64,000 nt of DNA from Bacillus norwichensis (GTDB taxonomy: Bacteria; Bacillota; Bacilli; Bacillales; Bacillaceae_C). The notes below the pieces were generated by a model that ran no database searches, was not told where the DNA came from, and worked only from the letters and a program-made list of their open reading frames with translations. Below are positions 54,512 through 63,243 of this stretch, in pieces. Made by a program: the position numbers and the translations under genes. The first letter of the stretch is position 1. Each line of letters opens with the position of its first letter. Location: assembly GCF_014836955.1 (NCBI RefSeq), contig NZ_JACSPV010000011.1, positions 1 to 64,000 of the forward strand, in the 5' to 3' direction.

Positions 54512-55141
54512 TTGGAAAAAGAGAGACTGGTACGGGTTTTTGATCGACAGGCAGCAAAATATGAATCAAATAAGGAATCGTCTAATCTAACAAAGTGGCG
54601 GAGAGCACTGCTCAGTCAAGCAGAGGGAGAAGTACTTGAGCTTGCTGTCGGAGCAGGGGCCAATTTTCCATACTATCCTCCAGATGTTAACATAACGGCT
54701 GCTGATTTCAGTAAGGAAATGCTGGCTGCGGCTAGAAAGAAAGCAGCCAACTACCATATACAGGCTAAATGGGTTTGTGCAGATATTGAAAAATTGGAAT
54801 TTGAGCCTGATTCCTTTGATACAATTGTTTCGACATTGTCTTTTTGCTGTTATGAAAATCCTTTAGAGATGTTGAAAAAAGTCCAATGTTGGTGCAAACC
54901 TGATGGGAAAATATTACTGTTCGAGCATGGGAAAAGCTCTAATATTTTTGTTTCTGGAGCCCAAAGGGTTTTAAATCCGCTTTTATATAAAATGATCGGT
55001 TGCCATCAAACACGCGATATATTAAACCTGGTACATGAATCGGGATTAGCAGTACAAAGGGCAGAAAGCCACTGGCTGAATATGTTTCATATGATCTGGG
55101 CAAGTCCGGAGAAGGGCTTTAGCTGCCAAAAAAACAGGTAA
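54512..55141 (+). CDS. class I SAM-dependent methyltransferase
   Basis: A 209-residue UbiE/COQ5-like methyltransferase. SAM motif I is VLELAVGAGANFPYY, the acidic motif II region is ITAADFSKEML, and SFDTIVSTLSFCCYENP is post-motif. Substrate is unknown; related Bacillus proteins are annotated generally as methyltransferases. The TTG start follows GAGGAAGTGATGAG. It stands alone before the SAM riboswitch. Confidence 0.86.
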   Translation: MEKERLVRVFDRQAAKYESNKESSNLTKWRRALLSQAEGEVLELAVGAGANFPYYPPDVNITAADFSKEMLAAARKKAANYHIQAKWVCADIEKLEFEPDSFDTIVSTLSFCCYENPLEMLKKVQCWCKPDGKILLFEHGKSSNIFVSGAQRVLNPLLYKMIGCHQTRDILNLVHESGLAVQRAESHWLNMFHMIWASPEKGFSCQKNR

Positions 55142-55256
55142 TGTTTCCAGCTCTTTTTTACATAGAAGGCAGTTTCGTCTTAATCACTAAAAATGTTACT
55201 CTAGAGTAGAATCGGTTTGCACAAAGCGCAAAAGTCGTTTATACTTTCATAAAATA

Positions 55257-55362
55257 AATAGTTATCAAGAGTGGTTGAGAGATCTGGCTCAAGGATACCA
55301 CAGCAACCTGCGGAAGTAAGGTGCTCCTACCAGCAAAGCAAAACGCTTTGGGTGATAAAACG
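55257..55362 (+). promoter_or_regulatory. S-box (SAM-I) riboswitch
   Basis: Diagnostic S-box sequence: TTATCAAGAGTGGTTGAGAG with the kink-turn, CTGGCTCAAGGATACCACAG, CAACCTGCGG, AAGGTGCTCCTACCAGCAAA and closing GGTGATAA (P1 with TTATC). It responds to S-adenosylmethionine by transcription termination in relatives. A terminator follows, but no methionine, cysteine or SAM gene does. Confidence 0.93.
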
Positions 55363-55368
55363 GACTTT

Positions 55369-55409
55369 GGGACCCCTATTTGCATCCATTGCCAAGGGGT
55401 TCCTTTTTT
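55369..55409 (+). terminator. terminator, expression platform of the S-box
   Basis: GGGACCCCT (55369-55377) pairs with AGGGGTTCC (55395-55403), followed by six T. Confidence 0.88.
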
Positions 55410-55439
55410 AAAAATAAGAAAGCATAAAATTAGATTTTA

Positions 55440-55690
55440 TTGTCTTGCTACTGGCGCCATCGGCTCGAGGTCACAAATCGCAAGGAAGCTTATTCAGGAG
55501 GAATGTGCTCCTGCGCCAAAGCTTATTCGAGAAGCCTTGTTCAACTCATCGCAAAGCTACAAGAAGCATATTCAAAGTTGCTTCTCACGATGTAATTAAG
55601 TTAGCAGCTTTGCTGTGGGGCCGCCTCCTCGCAATTCGCCTTGTACTTGTCGCCTAAAGCTGCGCGCCTTGCGTTTTTCTTCATATCTTC
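55440..55690. repeat. GC-rich intergenic repeat, second copy
   Basis: A block ending in GCTGCGCGCCTTGCGTTTTTCTT. It is related in character and end sequence (GCGCTTGCG/GCGCCTTGCG...TTTCTT) to the element at 21837-22032. It separates the S-box from the next gene. Confidence 0.45.
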
Positions 55691-55726
55691 AAAGGCGTTT
55701 TGGAAAAATTCAAGGAGGAAACATAT

Positions 55727-56059
55727 ATGAGTGATGTAAGAAAGTGGCTTCGGGAACAGAGGGTGCCGGATGCCGTGTACGGGGAAAATGCTGATGCAGA
55801 ATTATACTTAAGAAAAAAAGTTGAAATTGTTGCAGAAAGAGAGAATATCGACCTGATTGTCAAAGAAACTTCGGACGGGTTTGAAGTGTTATGGTACGAC
55901 GATATCGTTTGGTTCGGAAGGGACATTGATATCGACTTTCTTCGGACTATCAGCGGGAGTACGCTTGAAGAGATGCTGGAAAAAAGAATAGAAAGATTGA
56001 GAGAATTCAGGGCGCCTGCCTTGGAGCTTTTCGATGAATATTTTAAAGAAGAGAATTAA
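55727..56059 (+). CDS. hypothetical protein, 110 residues
   Basis: A charged soluble protein starting MSDVRKWLREQRVPDAVYGE. AAGGAGG lies 9 bases before the ATG, so the gene looks real. The C-terminus is strongly helical (EEMLEKRIERLREFRAP). No family is recognised. It is the first gene after the S-box riboswitch but is separated from it by the terminator and a GC-rich repeat. Confidence 0.7.
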   Translation: MSDVRKWLREQRVPDAVYGENADAELYLRKKVEIVAERENIDLIVKETSDGFEVLWYDDIVWFGRDIDIDFLRTISGSTLEEMLEKRIERLREFRAPALELFDEYFKEEN

Positions 56060-56243
56060 TAAATGGCTTTTTTACTGCTATTTCGTCAGAAATTCCTCAT
56101 TTCATACCGAAGGTTTTTCAGAACTTGATTGATAGGGACGATGGAACAGTCTACGAAACTCTATTTGAGCATCTTCTACTGTATTTTTCAGAAAATATGC
56201 TATACTGAAAGCTATTGAGAATCCGTCAAGGGAGTGGATACAT

Positions 56244-56807
56244 ATGTATGATATCGCGATTATTGGAGCAGGTACAGCCGGAGGAAGTGCGGCCATCTTT
56301 GCGGCTAAAGCAGGAAAGAAAACACTTGTCATTGACAGTGGAAAAAGCATGACCAAGCGTGCTTTGATCTTGAACCATTACGGAATTGAGGAAATCACTG
56401 GCCCAGAGTTGATTGAAGTCGGACAAAAGCAAGCAACAAACTTTGGTGCAGAAATCGTTCAGGACACAGTTGTGAACGTAGTAAAGGCCGAAAACGGATT
56501 AAAGGTTGAAGGTGAAAGCGGAACATACGAAGCCAAGCATGTCATCCTTGCAACCGGTGCTCTAGCTACATTAGCCGAGAATATAGGCGTCAACACGAAG
56601 GCTGGAACAGAGCCACGAATTAAGACGATCGTGGACGCCGGAATAGATGGAAAAACAAACATCGAGGGCATCTGGGCTGCCGGAACCGTTGCAGGCGTAA
56701 GTGTCCACACCATCATAACAGCGGGTGACGGAGCTAAAGTGGCAATCAACGTCATCTCTGAATTAAACGGCGAACGCTATGTTGACCACGACGTATTGAA
56801 AAATTAA
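56244..56807 (+). CDS. short FAD-domain protein, thioredoxin-reductase-like
   Basis: A 187-residue protein with an N-terminal FAD Rossmann motif (IIGAGTAGGSAAIFAAKAG, residues 6-24) and the C-terminal flavin segment EGIWAAGTVAGVSVHTI (residues about 143-159). It lacks the central NADPH domain and the redox-active CxxC of thioredoxin reductase (~315 residues), and has Thr where most relatives have Asp in AGD. It appears intact at both ends, so it is a natural mini-flavoprotein rather than a truncation. CAAGGGAGTGG precedes the ATG. Confidence 0.8.
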   Translation: MYDIAIIGAGTAGGSAAIFAAKAGKKTLVIDSGKSMTKRALILNHYGIEEITGPELIEVGQKQATNFGAEIVQDTVVNVVKAENGLKVEGESGTYEAKHVILATGALATLAENIGVNTKAGTEPRIKTIVDAGIDGKTNIEGIWAAGTVAGVSVHTIITAGDGAKVAINVISELNGERYVDHDVLKN

Positions 56808-56820
56808 GAAAACACAATTG

Positions 56821-56875
56821 GAGCAACTCCCGTGTTCATCCTTGAGTGGATCAGAGGAGTTGCTCTACTCTTTTA
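56821..56875 (+). terminator. possible terminator after the FAD-domain gene
   Basis: GAGCAACTCC (56821-56830) pairs with GGAGTTGCTC (56856-56865), with ATCC/GGAT as an inner hairpin. The following T-run is weak (TACTCTTTT). Confidence 0.6.
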
Positions 56876-57071
56876 TAAAAGCTCTAACACAGTCTTGTAA
56901 GAAGAATACATATACAAATCCAAATTGTCAAACTTATTCAAGCAGCAGATCTTCCTGTAAAAAGCACCACGTCAGTCATAAAAATCAGTTGAGTTGATAG
57001 GTAGACTTAAAAGTGTTCTCGCCAATTCAGCGGGAGCGCTCATCTGTATCCTTCCTTATACAACACCCAAA

Positions 57072-57776
57072 CTATGAAGCTCCTTTTTCACTTTTTAACT
57101 TTTCGATATACAATATTAAAGTTATTGTAATAGCTACGCATAGTGCAATCTTAATAAAGCCGATGATGGGTGAGAGAAGTACAGCCAACCCAATCATGGA
57201 ACCAATTAATCCGTATAACGGGGTTTTAAAGGCAAATTGACCGAGAACAGCACCGAATATGGCAGGAAGTATAAAATTAAAGGCACTTTTCACCACATCT
57301 GGTAGCATCATAATAATATAGGATCCGCCCAAAATAACAAAGACAATCACTATTGTATTTACTAAGCAAGCAGCCGCTATACCAAAAACTCCAGCAATCT
57401 CGCCTTTATTAGATCCATTTTCTGCCCCAATCGCTTCTTGGGCTGCGGCAGAGCATGGCAGGCACAGATTTGCAATGTTTCCTGAAAGGAAGGCAAGGTA
57501 GGTGCCGGCAATTCCGAGAATAGGGTAATAAGTAATCGGTTCTATCACCCACATGACGCCTATGAAGCCAGCATATCCAATCAATCCAGCAATAATTGGA
57601 CCCCAGCCGGGATGGGCTCCAACAATAAATGACATATACAGAGGGGCGGATATAGAAGCTAAAATTGTCATCAACAAAGTCAATCGTCCCCAAAAGTGAG
57701 CTTTGTTATGAAAACGTGCCATGCTCTCATTGATACCGATATTCCCCTGTAATATTTTTTGTGGATTAAGGGCCAT
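57072..57776 (-). CDS. membrane protein, probable transporter subunit
   Basis: A 234-residue protein with about six to seven membrane helices (GRLTLLMTILASISAPLYMS early, then YPILGIAGTYLAFLSGN). It follows the DUF5058-type membrane gene by 37 bases and probably forms a two-part transporter with it. It is the last gene of an operon permease-permease-peptidase transcribed away from the malonate genes. No transporter family is named with confidence. Confidence 0.75.
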   Translation of the reverse strand: MALNPQKILQGNIGINESMARFHNKAHFWGRLTLLMTILASISAPLYMSFIVGAHPGWGPIIAGLIGYAGFIGVMWVIEPITYYPILGIAGTYLAFLSGNIANLCLPCSAAAQEAIGAENGSNKGEIAGVFGIAAACLVNTIVIVFVILGGSYIIMMLPDVVKSAFNFILPAIFGAVLGQFAFKTPLYGLIGSMIGLAVLLSPIIGFIKIALCVAITITLILYIEKLKSEKGAS

Positions 57777-57813
57777 TCGTTTTCCTCCTCATATTCCAAA
57801 GTTTTTGCAAGGC

Positions 57814-58542
57814 TTAAATAAGTGAAACAAGGTATCCACAATACATTCCAACAACCATTGATATTGCGAGTGCCCATTCTTTTAACCAAGATTTATTGGT
57901 TTTTTTAGCGATGTATAATATAGCAAACGTCGTAAGTATTGCCATAATACCAGCAATTGCCGAGCTTATATCAATGATCATTCTGTCAACAGCCAAGTAT
58001 CCGAAGGCCCCCATCATAGCCGCAGCCGATACAACGCCCATTAATTTTGGGTTTTTTGCTTTCAATTTATTTTGAATATTCCCGAGGGATTTTGTAAAAA
58101 GAAATGCAAAGATCAGCCATCCCATTCCACCAATGCACATTGTCCAGACAACTGTTGAGAAGGCTTCAACTGTAAAAGATTCTGTTCCCAGTCTGGTTCC
58201 AAACGCATTTGCACCAATTTCTGCAGCTGCGGCTTCAGTCGCAGCAGACCCAATAATACCGATTCTCATCATTGTTAATGGAGATCCAATTAATGCAGTA
58301 AGCGAAATAATGACGACTCCGATACCCACAGAGGGCCCAATTGATCCGATTATCCCGGTTTTGATGGCAGTTCTCACTTCTTTCGGAGTCATTCCGATCT
58401 CAGGCGCTGTTTTCTTAGCCATTCTAATGAACATTAAAGCCTGGAAAATTACGATAAATATGACAATAAAGGCAATGATCCAAACGGGTGCAGCATGAGA
58501 AGCTTTCATGACTTCTGCTATCAATGAACTCTCTCCTTCCAT
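57814..58542 (-). CDS. DUF5058-like membrane protein, probable transporter subunit
   Basis: A 242-residue protein with about six membrane helices. Features are PSVGIGVVIISLTALIGSPL and RIGIIGSAATEAAAAEIGAN in loops that look like a substrate path. It pairs with the next membrane protein. The M20 hydrolase gene lies 14 bases upstream, so the system may import an N-acylated or amide compound for cytoplasmic hydrolysis. Confidence 0.75.
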   Translation of the reverse strand: MEGESSLIAEVMKASHAAPVWIIAFIVIFIVIFQALMFIRMAKKTAPEIGMTPKEVRTAIKTGIIGSIGPSVGIGVVIISLTALIGSPLTMMRIGIIGSAATEAAAAEIGANAFGTRLGTESFTVEAFSTVVWTMCIGGMGWLIFAFLFTKSLGNIQNKLKAKNPKLMGVVSAAAMMGAFGYLAVDRMIIDISSAIAGIMAILTTFAILYIAKKTNKSWLKEWALAISMVVGMYCGYLVSLI

Positions 58543-58556
58543 ACTCTTTTTTAATT

Positions 58557-59768
58557 TTATCGAATCGTTTCTTTATCTGTGGTCATTTTGCTTTTATTGA
58601 GTGATAAGAACTCCGATACAAGCCCAATAAAAAGTTTACCAATATATAAGATAGCCTGTTCATCTACATCAAATTTTGGATGGTGATGAGGATAGATTTT
58701 TGTCTGGTCTTCCAATGCACCGCCGACCCAAAAGAAGGAGCCGGGCCGCTCTTTTAAATAATAAGCAAAATCTTCCATACCCATTTGTGGTGAAGTTCGT
58801 TTAACCGTTTCTTTCCCGAATAACGACACCGCTACTTTTTCAACACGTTTTGTCTCTTCCGAATGGTTGATCAGAGCCGGATAGCCGCGTGTATAGTTAT
58901 AATCGATGGATGCTCCGAGTCCGCTGCATGTAGATTCAGCAATTTGTCCAATAGCTTGCTCGATATGATCCCGTACGGTTTCCTTAAAAGTTCGCACTGT
59001 ACCGGTAATTTTCGCTTTATCAGGAATCACGTTATACCCCTCTCCACCATGAAAAGATGCCACGGTAACGACGGCTGAATCAATAGGGTTAACTTGCCGA
59101 CTAACAATTTGCTGCAAGTTTAATAGCAATTGACTCCCGGCAACAAGAGGATCTACAGTTAAATGGGGGGTTGCAGCATGTCCGCCTTTACCAGAAATCT
59201 CTATTTCGAATATGTCGCCATTTGCCATTGCATAGCCTTCTTTAATCCCGATCCTTCCAAGAGGGTCTGTTGAACTGACATGCGCACCATAGACGATATC
59301 CACATCTTGCAGACAGCCATCTTCAATCATCGCTTTGGCTCCTCCAGGAATAACCTCTTCCGCGAATTGATGGATAAACACTATGTTGCCATTTATATTG
59401 TCGCGATTCTCACTAAGAACTTTGGCCACACCTAAAAGAGCAGCTGTATGCAAGTCATGGCCGCAAGCATGCATGACACCAGGAATACGAGATTTATAGT
59501 CGACATCCTTTTCATCCTGAATAGGCAAAGCATCGAAATCAGCACGGAGAGCTACTGTTTTGCCAGGATTGTTCCCTTGAAGGGTTCCGACGACTCCGCG
59601 GCCGCCTACTCCTGTTCTCACTTCTAATCCAATGGAAGTCAGGAAGTCTGCAATTTTCTTTGGAGTATCTTCCTCCGTATGAGACAGTTCCGGATACATA
59701 TGTAAATCTCTTCTGAAGTCAACTAGCTCTGGATACAGTTCTTTCAATCTAACAAAATACTTTTCCAT
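58557..59768 (-). CDS. M20 family amidohydrolase/metallopeptidase
   Basis: A 403-residue zinc-dependent amidohydrolase of the HipO/AbgB type. Metal ligands are in HACGHDLHTAAL, the catalytic Glu pair in FAEEVIPGGA, and a C-terminal HHHPKFDVDE. A dimerisation domain is inserted (GKGGHAATPH). ATG 59768 was chosen (GAGGGA 9 bases before it). It heads the operon under the palindrome-bearing promoter. It could deacylate N-acyl amino acids; a link to the racemase cluster 6 kb away is possible but unproven. Confidence 0.9.
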   Translation of the reverse strand: MEKYFVRLKELYPELVDFRRDLHMYPELSHTEEDTPKKIADFLTSIGLEVRTGVGGRGVVGTLQGNNPGKTVALRADFDALPIQDEKDVDYKSRIPGVMHACGHDLHTAALLGVAKVLSENRDNINGNIVFIHQFAEEVIPGGAKAMIEDGCLQDVDIVYGAHVSSTDPLGRIGIKEGYAMANGDIFEIEISGKGGHAATPHLTVDPLVAGSQLLLNLQQIVSRQVNPIDSAVVTVASFHGGEGYNVIPDKAKITGTVRTFKETVRDHIEQAIGQIAESTCSGLGASIDYNYTRGYPALINHSEETKRVEKVAVSLFGKETVKRTSPQMGMEDFAYYLKERPGSFFWVGGALEDQTKIYPHHHPKFDVDEQAILYIGKLFIGLVSEFLSLNKSKMTTDKETIR

Positions 59769-59830
59769 CAATACATATCCCTCTTTTCGCAATTTTTATG
59801 AACCTCACCAATTTGAATGCGCTTCCATTT

Positions 59831-59882
59831 ATTGTCGACAATTTATATACTGCATTCTATTAAATATCTTTTGTTGTGTCAA
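59831..59882 (-). promoter_or_regulatory. promoter of the M20 operon with GntR-type operator
   Basis: Minus strand: -35 TTGACA (59882-59877), 17-base spacer, -10 TAGAAT (59859-59854). The perfect palindrome ATTGTCGACAAT lies at 59831-59842, just downstream of the start site, the right place for repression. Confidence 0.8.
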
Positions 59883-60020
59883 TGATTAAAAATTAAAATT
59901 TATCAAAAAATAATTACATCAATAAAACTCCGATACTAAATTCCTATTAAAACGGGACTATAATTCAATTTTTGAAATATCATTTGACGAATAATAATTG
60001 AGTGAATTGTCTAAAAAGCA

Positions 60021-60079
60021 TTGAAACAAATTAGGTTTGTTTATATAATATTAAAAACATGACTATTATTGTCGACAAT
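60021..60079 (+). promoter_or_regulatory. promoter of the amidase/mdc operon with GntR-type operator
   Basis: -35 TTGAAA (60021-60026), 17-base spacer, -10 TATAAT (60044-60049). The same palindrome ATTGTCGACAAT lies at 60068-60079. The identical site on both divergent promoters points to one regulator, most simply the GntR protein of this operon. Confidence 0.82.
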
Positions 60080-60135
60080 TATTTTTGGTTCTTTCTATGC
60101 ATTTTAAAAAAATGAATAAAGGTAGGAGTTGTTCA

Positions 60136-61575
60136 ATGATGAGTGAAATTTGTTATGATACTGCCCGTAATCTGGCCAAATCCATTCAAAATCGTGAGTT
60201 ATCGGCTCGTGAAGTGATGGAAGCGCACTTGGAACAAATTGAAATGATAAATCCAAGTGTTAATGCTATTGTTTCTCTAAATGCAGAAGTGGCTTTAAAG
60301 TCTGCCGATCAAGCAGATCAAATACTGGCTTCCGGGAAAAAGACTGGCCCATTCCATGGTCTTCCAATTGCCATTAAAGACATGCATAATGCAAAGGGCT
60401 TTCCCATGACCAGTGGTTCTTTGGCATTGCGTGACAACGTTTCCAAAGAGGATGATCTTATTGTAGAGAGGTTAAAAAATGCTGGAGCTATCGTGATTGG
60501 AAAAACGAATGTTCCAGAGTTTGGTGCAGGTGCCCATACGTTTAATGAGGTATTCGGACCAACAAGGAATCCTTACAATCTTAATCGCACTGCTGGAGGA
60601 AGCAGTGGGGGAGCAGCTGTTGCAGTCACAACGGGCATGCTACCTTTTGCGGATGGCAGTGACATGGGGGGCTCTTGCCGCTTTCCGGCTGCTTTCAATA
60701 ATGTGGTGGGAATGAGACCATCACCGGGAAGGGTACCTGCTTACCCAAAAGCAGCCACTTATTCCACACTTGGCGTTCAAGGGCCGATTGCACGAAATGT
60801 AGAAGATGCTGCTTTTATGCTGTCAGTGATCTCGGGTTATGATAATCGTTCACCGATATCGATCCACGAGTCCGGAGAGATATTCTTAGACCCATTCAAA
60901 AAGGATATAAGCGGGCTGAGGGTGGCGTGGACCTGTGACTTTGGCGGGGAAATTCCAGTCGATCCGGCGGTAAGAAAAAATCTCCAGGAACAATTAAAGG
61001 TATTTACTGATTTAGGCTGTCATGTTGAAGAAGCAAGTCCGAATTTAGCGGAAGCAGATGAGGTATTCCATACTCTAAGAGCTTGGGAATTTGAAATGGC
61101 TGGCAGGGATCTGTTTGATAAATTTAGTGATGTAATGAAATCGAGCTTTATCTGGAACTTTAATAAGGGGCGCCAACTGCGCGGGGTAGATATAGGAAGT
61201 GCGGAGAGACTACGGAATGTGCTATATCACCGAATGAGAGTATTTTTTAATAAATACGATATTTTTATCCTGCCGGTCAGCCAAGTTTCTCCTTTTGATG
61301 TCAATATAGAATATCCTGCAGAAATAGACGGAACAAAGATGGAACATTACATAGACTGGATGCGTTCCTGCTGTTATATTTCAGCACTTGGCAACCCGGC
61401 ATTGTCAGTGCCGGCAGGTTTCACCTCTGATGGTCTCCCGCTGGGTCTTCAAATTGTTGGGCCTTACCATGCGGACTATGAAGTATTGCGCGTTGCTTAT
61501 GCATTTGAACAGGCAACACAATATGGGAATACCCGGCCAGCTTTGTCTATAGACGAGCATGTTCATACAGACTAA
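60136..61575 (+). CDS. amidase signature family hydrolase
   Basis: A 479-residue amidase with the Ser-cisSer-Lys triad: Lys81 in PIAIKDMH, Ser156 in TAGGSSGGA, and nucleophile Ser180 in MGGSCRFPA. AGGAG lies 7 bases before ATG 60136. It heads the operon with the GntR and malonate decarboxylase genes, so it may release malonate or a related acid from an amide (malonamidase-like). That substrate is inference from context. Confidence 0.88.
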   Translation: MMSEICYDTARNLAKSIQNRELSAREVMEAHLEQIEMINPSVNAIVSLNAEVALKSADQADQILASGKKTGPFHGLPIAIKDMHNAKGFPMTSGSLALRDNVSKEDDLIVERLKNAGAIVIGKTNVPEFGAGAHTFNEVFGPTRNPYNLNRTAGGSSGGAAVAVTTGMLPFADGSDMGGSCRFPAAFNNVVGMRPSPGRVPAYPKAATYSTLGVQGPIARNVEDAAFMLSVISGYDNRSPISIHESGEIFLDPFKKDISGLRVAWTCDFGGEIPVDPAVRKNLQEQLKVFTDLGCHVEEASPNLAEADEVFHTLRAWEFEMAGRDLFDKFSDVMKSSFIWNFNKGRQLRGVDIGSAERLRNVLYHRMRVFFNKYDIFILPVSQVSPFDVNIEYPAEIDGTKMEHYIDWMRSCCYISALGNPALSVPAGFTSDGLPLGLQIVGPYHADYEVLRVAYAFEQATQYGNTRPALSIDEHVHTD

Positions 61576-61611
61576 GGTATATAATTATGTGAAAAAAGGA
61601 ATGAAAAACTT

Positions 61612-62286
61612 TTGAGGACTCCAAAGTATGCAGATAATGTTTTATCCAATACAATTGCTGAACATATTACGGAACAAATTGTATCAGGGGAGCTGGAACC
61701 CGGAGAAAAACTAGTTGAAGATAACTATGCGAAAGAATATGGAACAAGCAGGGCGCCAGTAAGGGAAGCCATTTATATCCTGGCAATTGAGGGGCTTGTC
61801 GAAAGGATTCCGCATAAAGGTGCCATTGTTAAAAGATATCTAAAAACTGAAATTTATGATCTGTTGGAAATCCGCAATATGTTGGAGAAAATGGCAGTGG
61901 ACCGGATAAAAGAGCATGGAATCGATCAAAAACTACTGGAAGAAATGAAAGAAATTTTAAATCGAATGAAGGCGGTCGTTCATGATGTCCGCTCATATAC
62001 ACAATTAAATCATTCATTTCATAAGTGTCTCATTAAGATGAGCAAGAGCAGTACAATCATGGAAATGTATTTGCGTCTGGGCTGGCCGCTTTTAAGAGTG
62101 CAAAATCTTTCATTTGCCAAGACTGGGAACATTGAAAAGTCGATTGCTGAGCATGAGAAAATAATTGAACTGTTATCCAAACAATATATGGCTGAGTTAT
62201 CAGATGTACTAATAAAGCATAACGAAGATGTCATCTCAAGCATTACAGCCATTATTGATTTGCAAAATTTGTCCAACGGAAACTGA
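61612..62286 (+). CDS. GntR family regulator (FCD/FadR type)
   Basis: A 224-residue regulator with an N-terminal GntR winged helix (ITEQIVSGELEPGEKLVEDN, then GTSRAPVREAIYIL) and a helical FCD ligand domain (EIRNMLEKMAVDRIKEHG). The TTG start follows AAAGGA at ~11 bases; a nearer ATG is out of frame and stops at once. It is the probable binder of ATTGTCGACAAT at both divergent promoters, with an acid such as malonate as possible inducer. Confidence 0.9.
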   Translation: MRTPKYADNVLSNTIAEHITEQIVSGELEPGEKLVEDNYAKEYGTSRAPVREAIYILAIEGLVERIPHKGAIVKRYLKTEIYDLLEIRNMLEKMAVDRIKEHGIDQKLLEEMKEILNRMKAVVHDVRSYTQLNHSFHKCLIKMSKSSTIMEMYLRLGWPLLRVQNLSFAKTGNIEKSIAEHEKIIELLSKQYMAELSDVLIKHNEDVISSITAIIDLQNLSNGN

Positions 62287-62300
62287 AAGGAATGTGTGGA

Positions 62301-63224
62301 ATGAAGTCAGCCTTTTTATTTCCGGGCCAGGGTTCCCAAAAAACTGGTTTGCTAACAGAACTTCCATCTTCTAAGGTAGTGGAAAATATACTCGCAGAGG
62401 CCAGCGATGCTTTAGATAAAGATATCTTTCAATTCCATACAGAGAGTGCACTTAAGTCGACAAAAGCTGTGCAAATTGTACTTTTGACTGCTGGGGTAGC
62501 CACCTACAAACTATTTGAATCAGAAGGGCTCAAGCCTGATTTTGTAGCAGGACACTCTGTTGGAGCATTCGGTGCAGCGGTAGCAGCAGGTGTGATCGGT
62601 TTTGCGGATGCTTTGAGAATTGTAAAGCTGAGGGGCGAATTGATGGAGAAGCTTTATCCAAGCGGCTTTGGAATGGGAGTTGTCCTAGGACTGGAAAAAG
62701 AAAGAGTAGAAGATTTGGTCGCCAGGCATTTTGAGGAGCGTTATCCCGTATTTTTGGCCAATCACAATGCGCCGGATCAAGTGACGGTATCCGGCGCATT
62801 GCGAGGGATTGAAGAAAGCTTGCAGCTTGCACTTCAGCATGGTGCTCGATGTGCATTTTTATTGGCGGTTAACACCCCTTCTCACTGCCCGCTTTTATCG
62901 CCGGTTTCAATTGCACTTGATAAAGCATTTAATAACGTTATTTTTCACAAACCTGTTATTCCTTACGTAGGAAATCAAAGGGCTCGTATGCTGTTTAACG
63001 CGGAAGATATTCGGAGAGATCTCGTTGAAAGCGTCGCTGCACCTGTCCGATGGCATGATGTGACAACTGTTTTATATGAAAAAGGTGTGCGGCTTTTCAT
63101 AGAGATGATTCCTGGAAATATATTAACAAGATTAGCAGAAAAAGCCTTCCCTGAAGCAAGAGCCTTATCCGTATCAGAAAATGGGTGGGAAGATTGCTGC
63201 TATTTAGCTCGGAATGTTATTTAG
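62301..63224 (+). CDS. mdcH: malonate decarboxylase epsilon subunit (malonyl transferase)
   Basis: Malonyl-CoA:ACP acyltransferase-type enzyme of 307 residues that loads malonate onto the Mdc acyl carrier. FPGQGSQ is near residue 7, the nucleophile Ser in AGHSVGAFG is near 90, and NTPSHCPLL carries the catalytic His. ATG 62301 follows GAAAGGA. Placement just before mdcA identifies it as MdcH rather than FabD. Confidence 0.87.
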   Translation: MKSAFLFPGQGSQKTGLLTELPSSKVVENILAEASDALDKDIFQFHTESALKSTKAVQIVLLTAGVATYKLFESEGLKPDFVAGHSVGAFGAAVAAGVIGFADALRIVKLRGELMEKLYPSGFGMGVVLGLEKERVEDLVARHFEERYPVFLANHNAPDQVTVSGALRGIEESLQLALQHGARCAFLLAVNTPSHCPLLSPVSIALDKAFNNVIFHKPVIPYVGNQRARMLFNAEDIRRDLVESVAAPVRWHDVTTVLYEKGVRLFIEMIPGNILTRLAEKAFPEARALSVSENGWEDCCYLARNVI

Positions 63225-63243
63225 AATGGGGGAAATAAGAAGA

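Noticed and set aside
55321-55599. 92-residue frame over the S-box terminator and GC-rich repeat
   Set aside because: It lies on structured RNA and repeat DNA and has no ribosome site.
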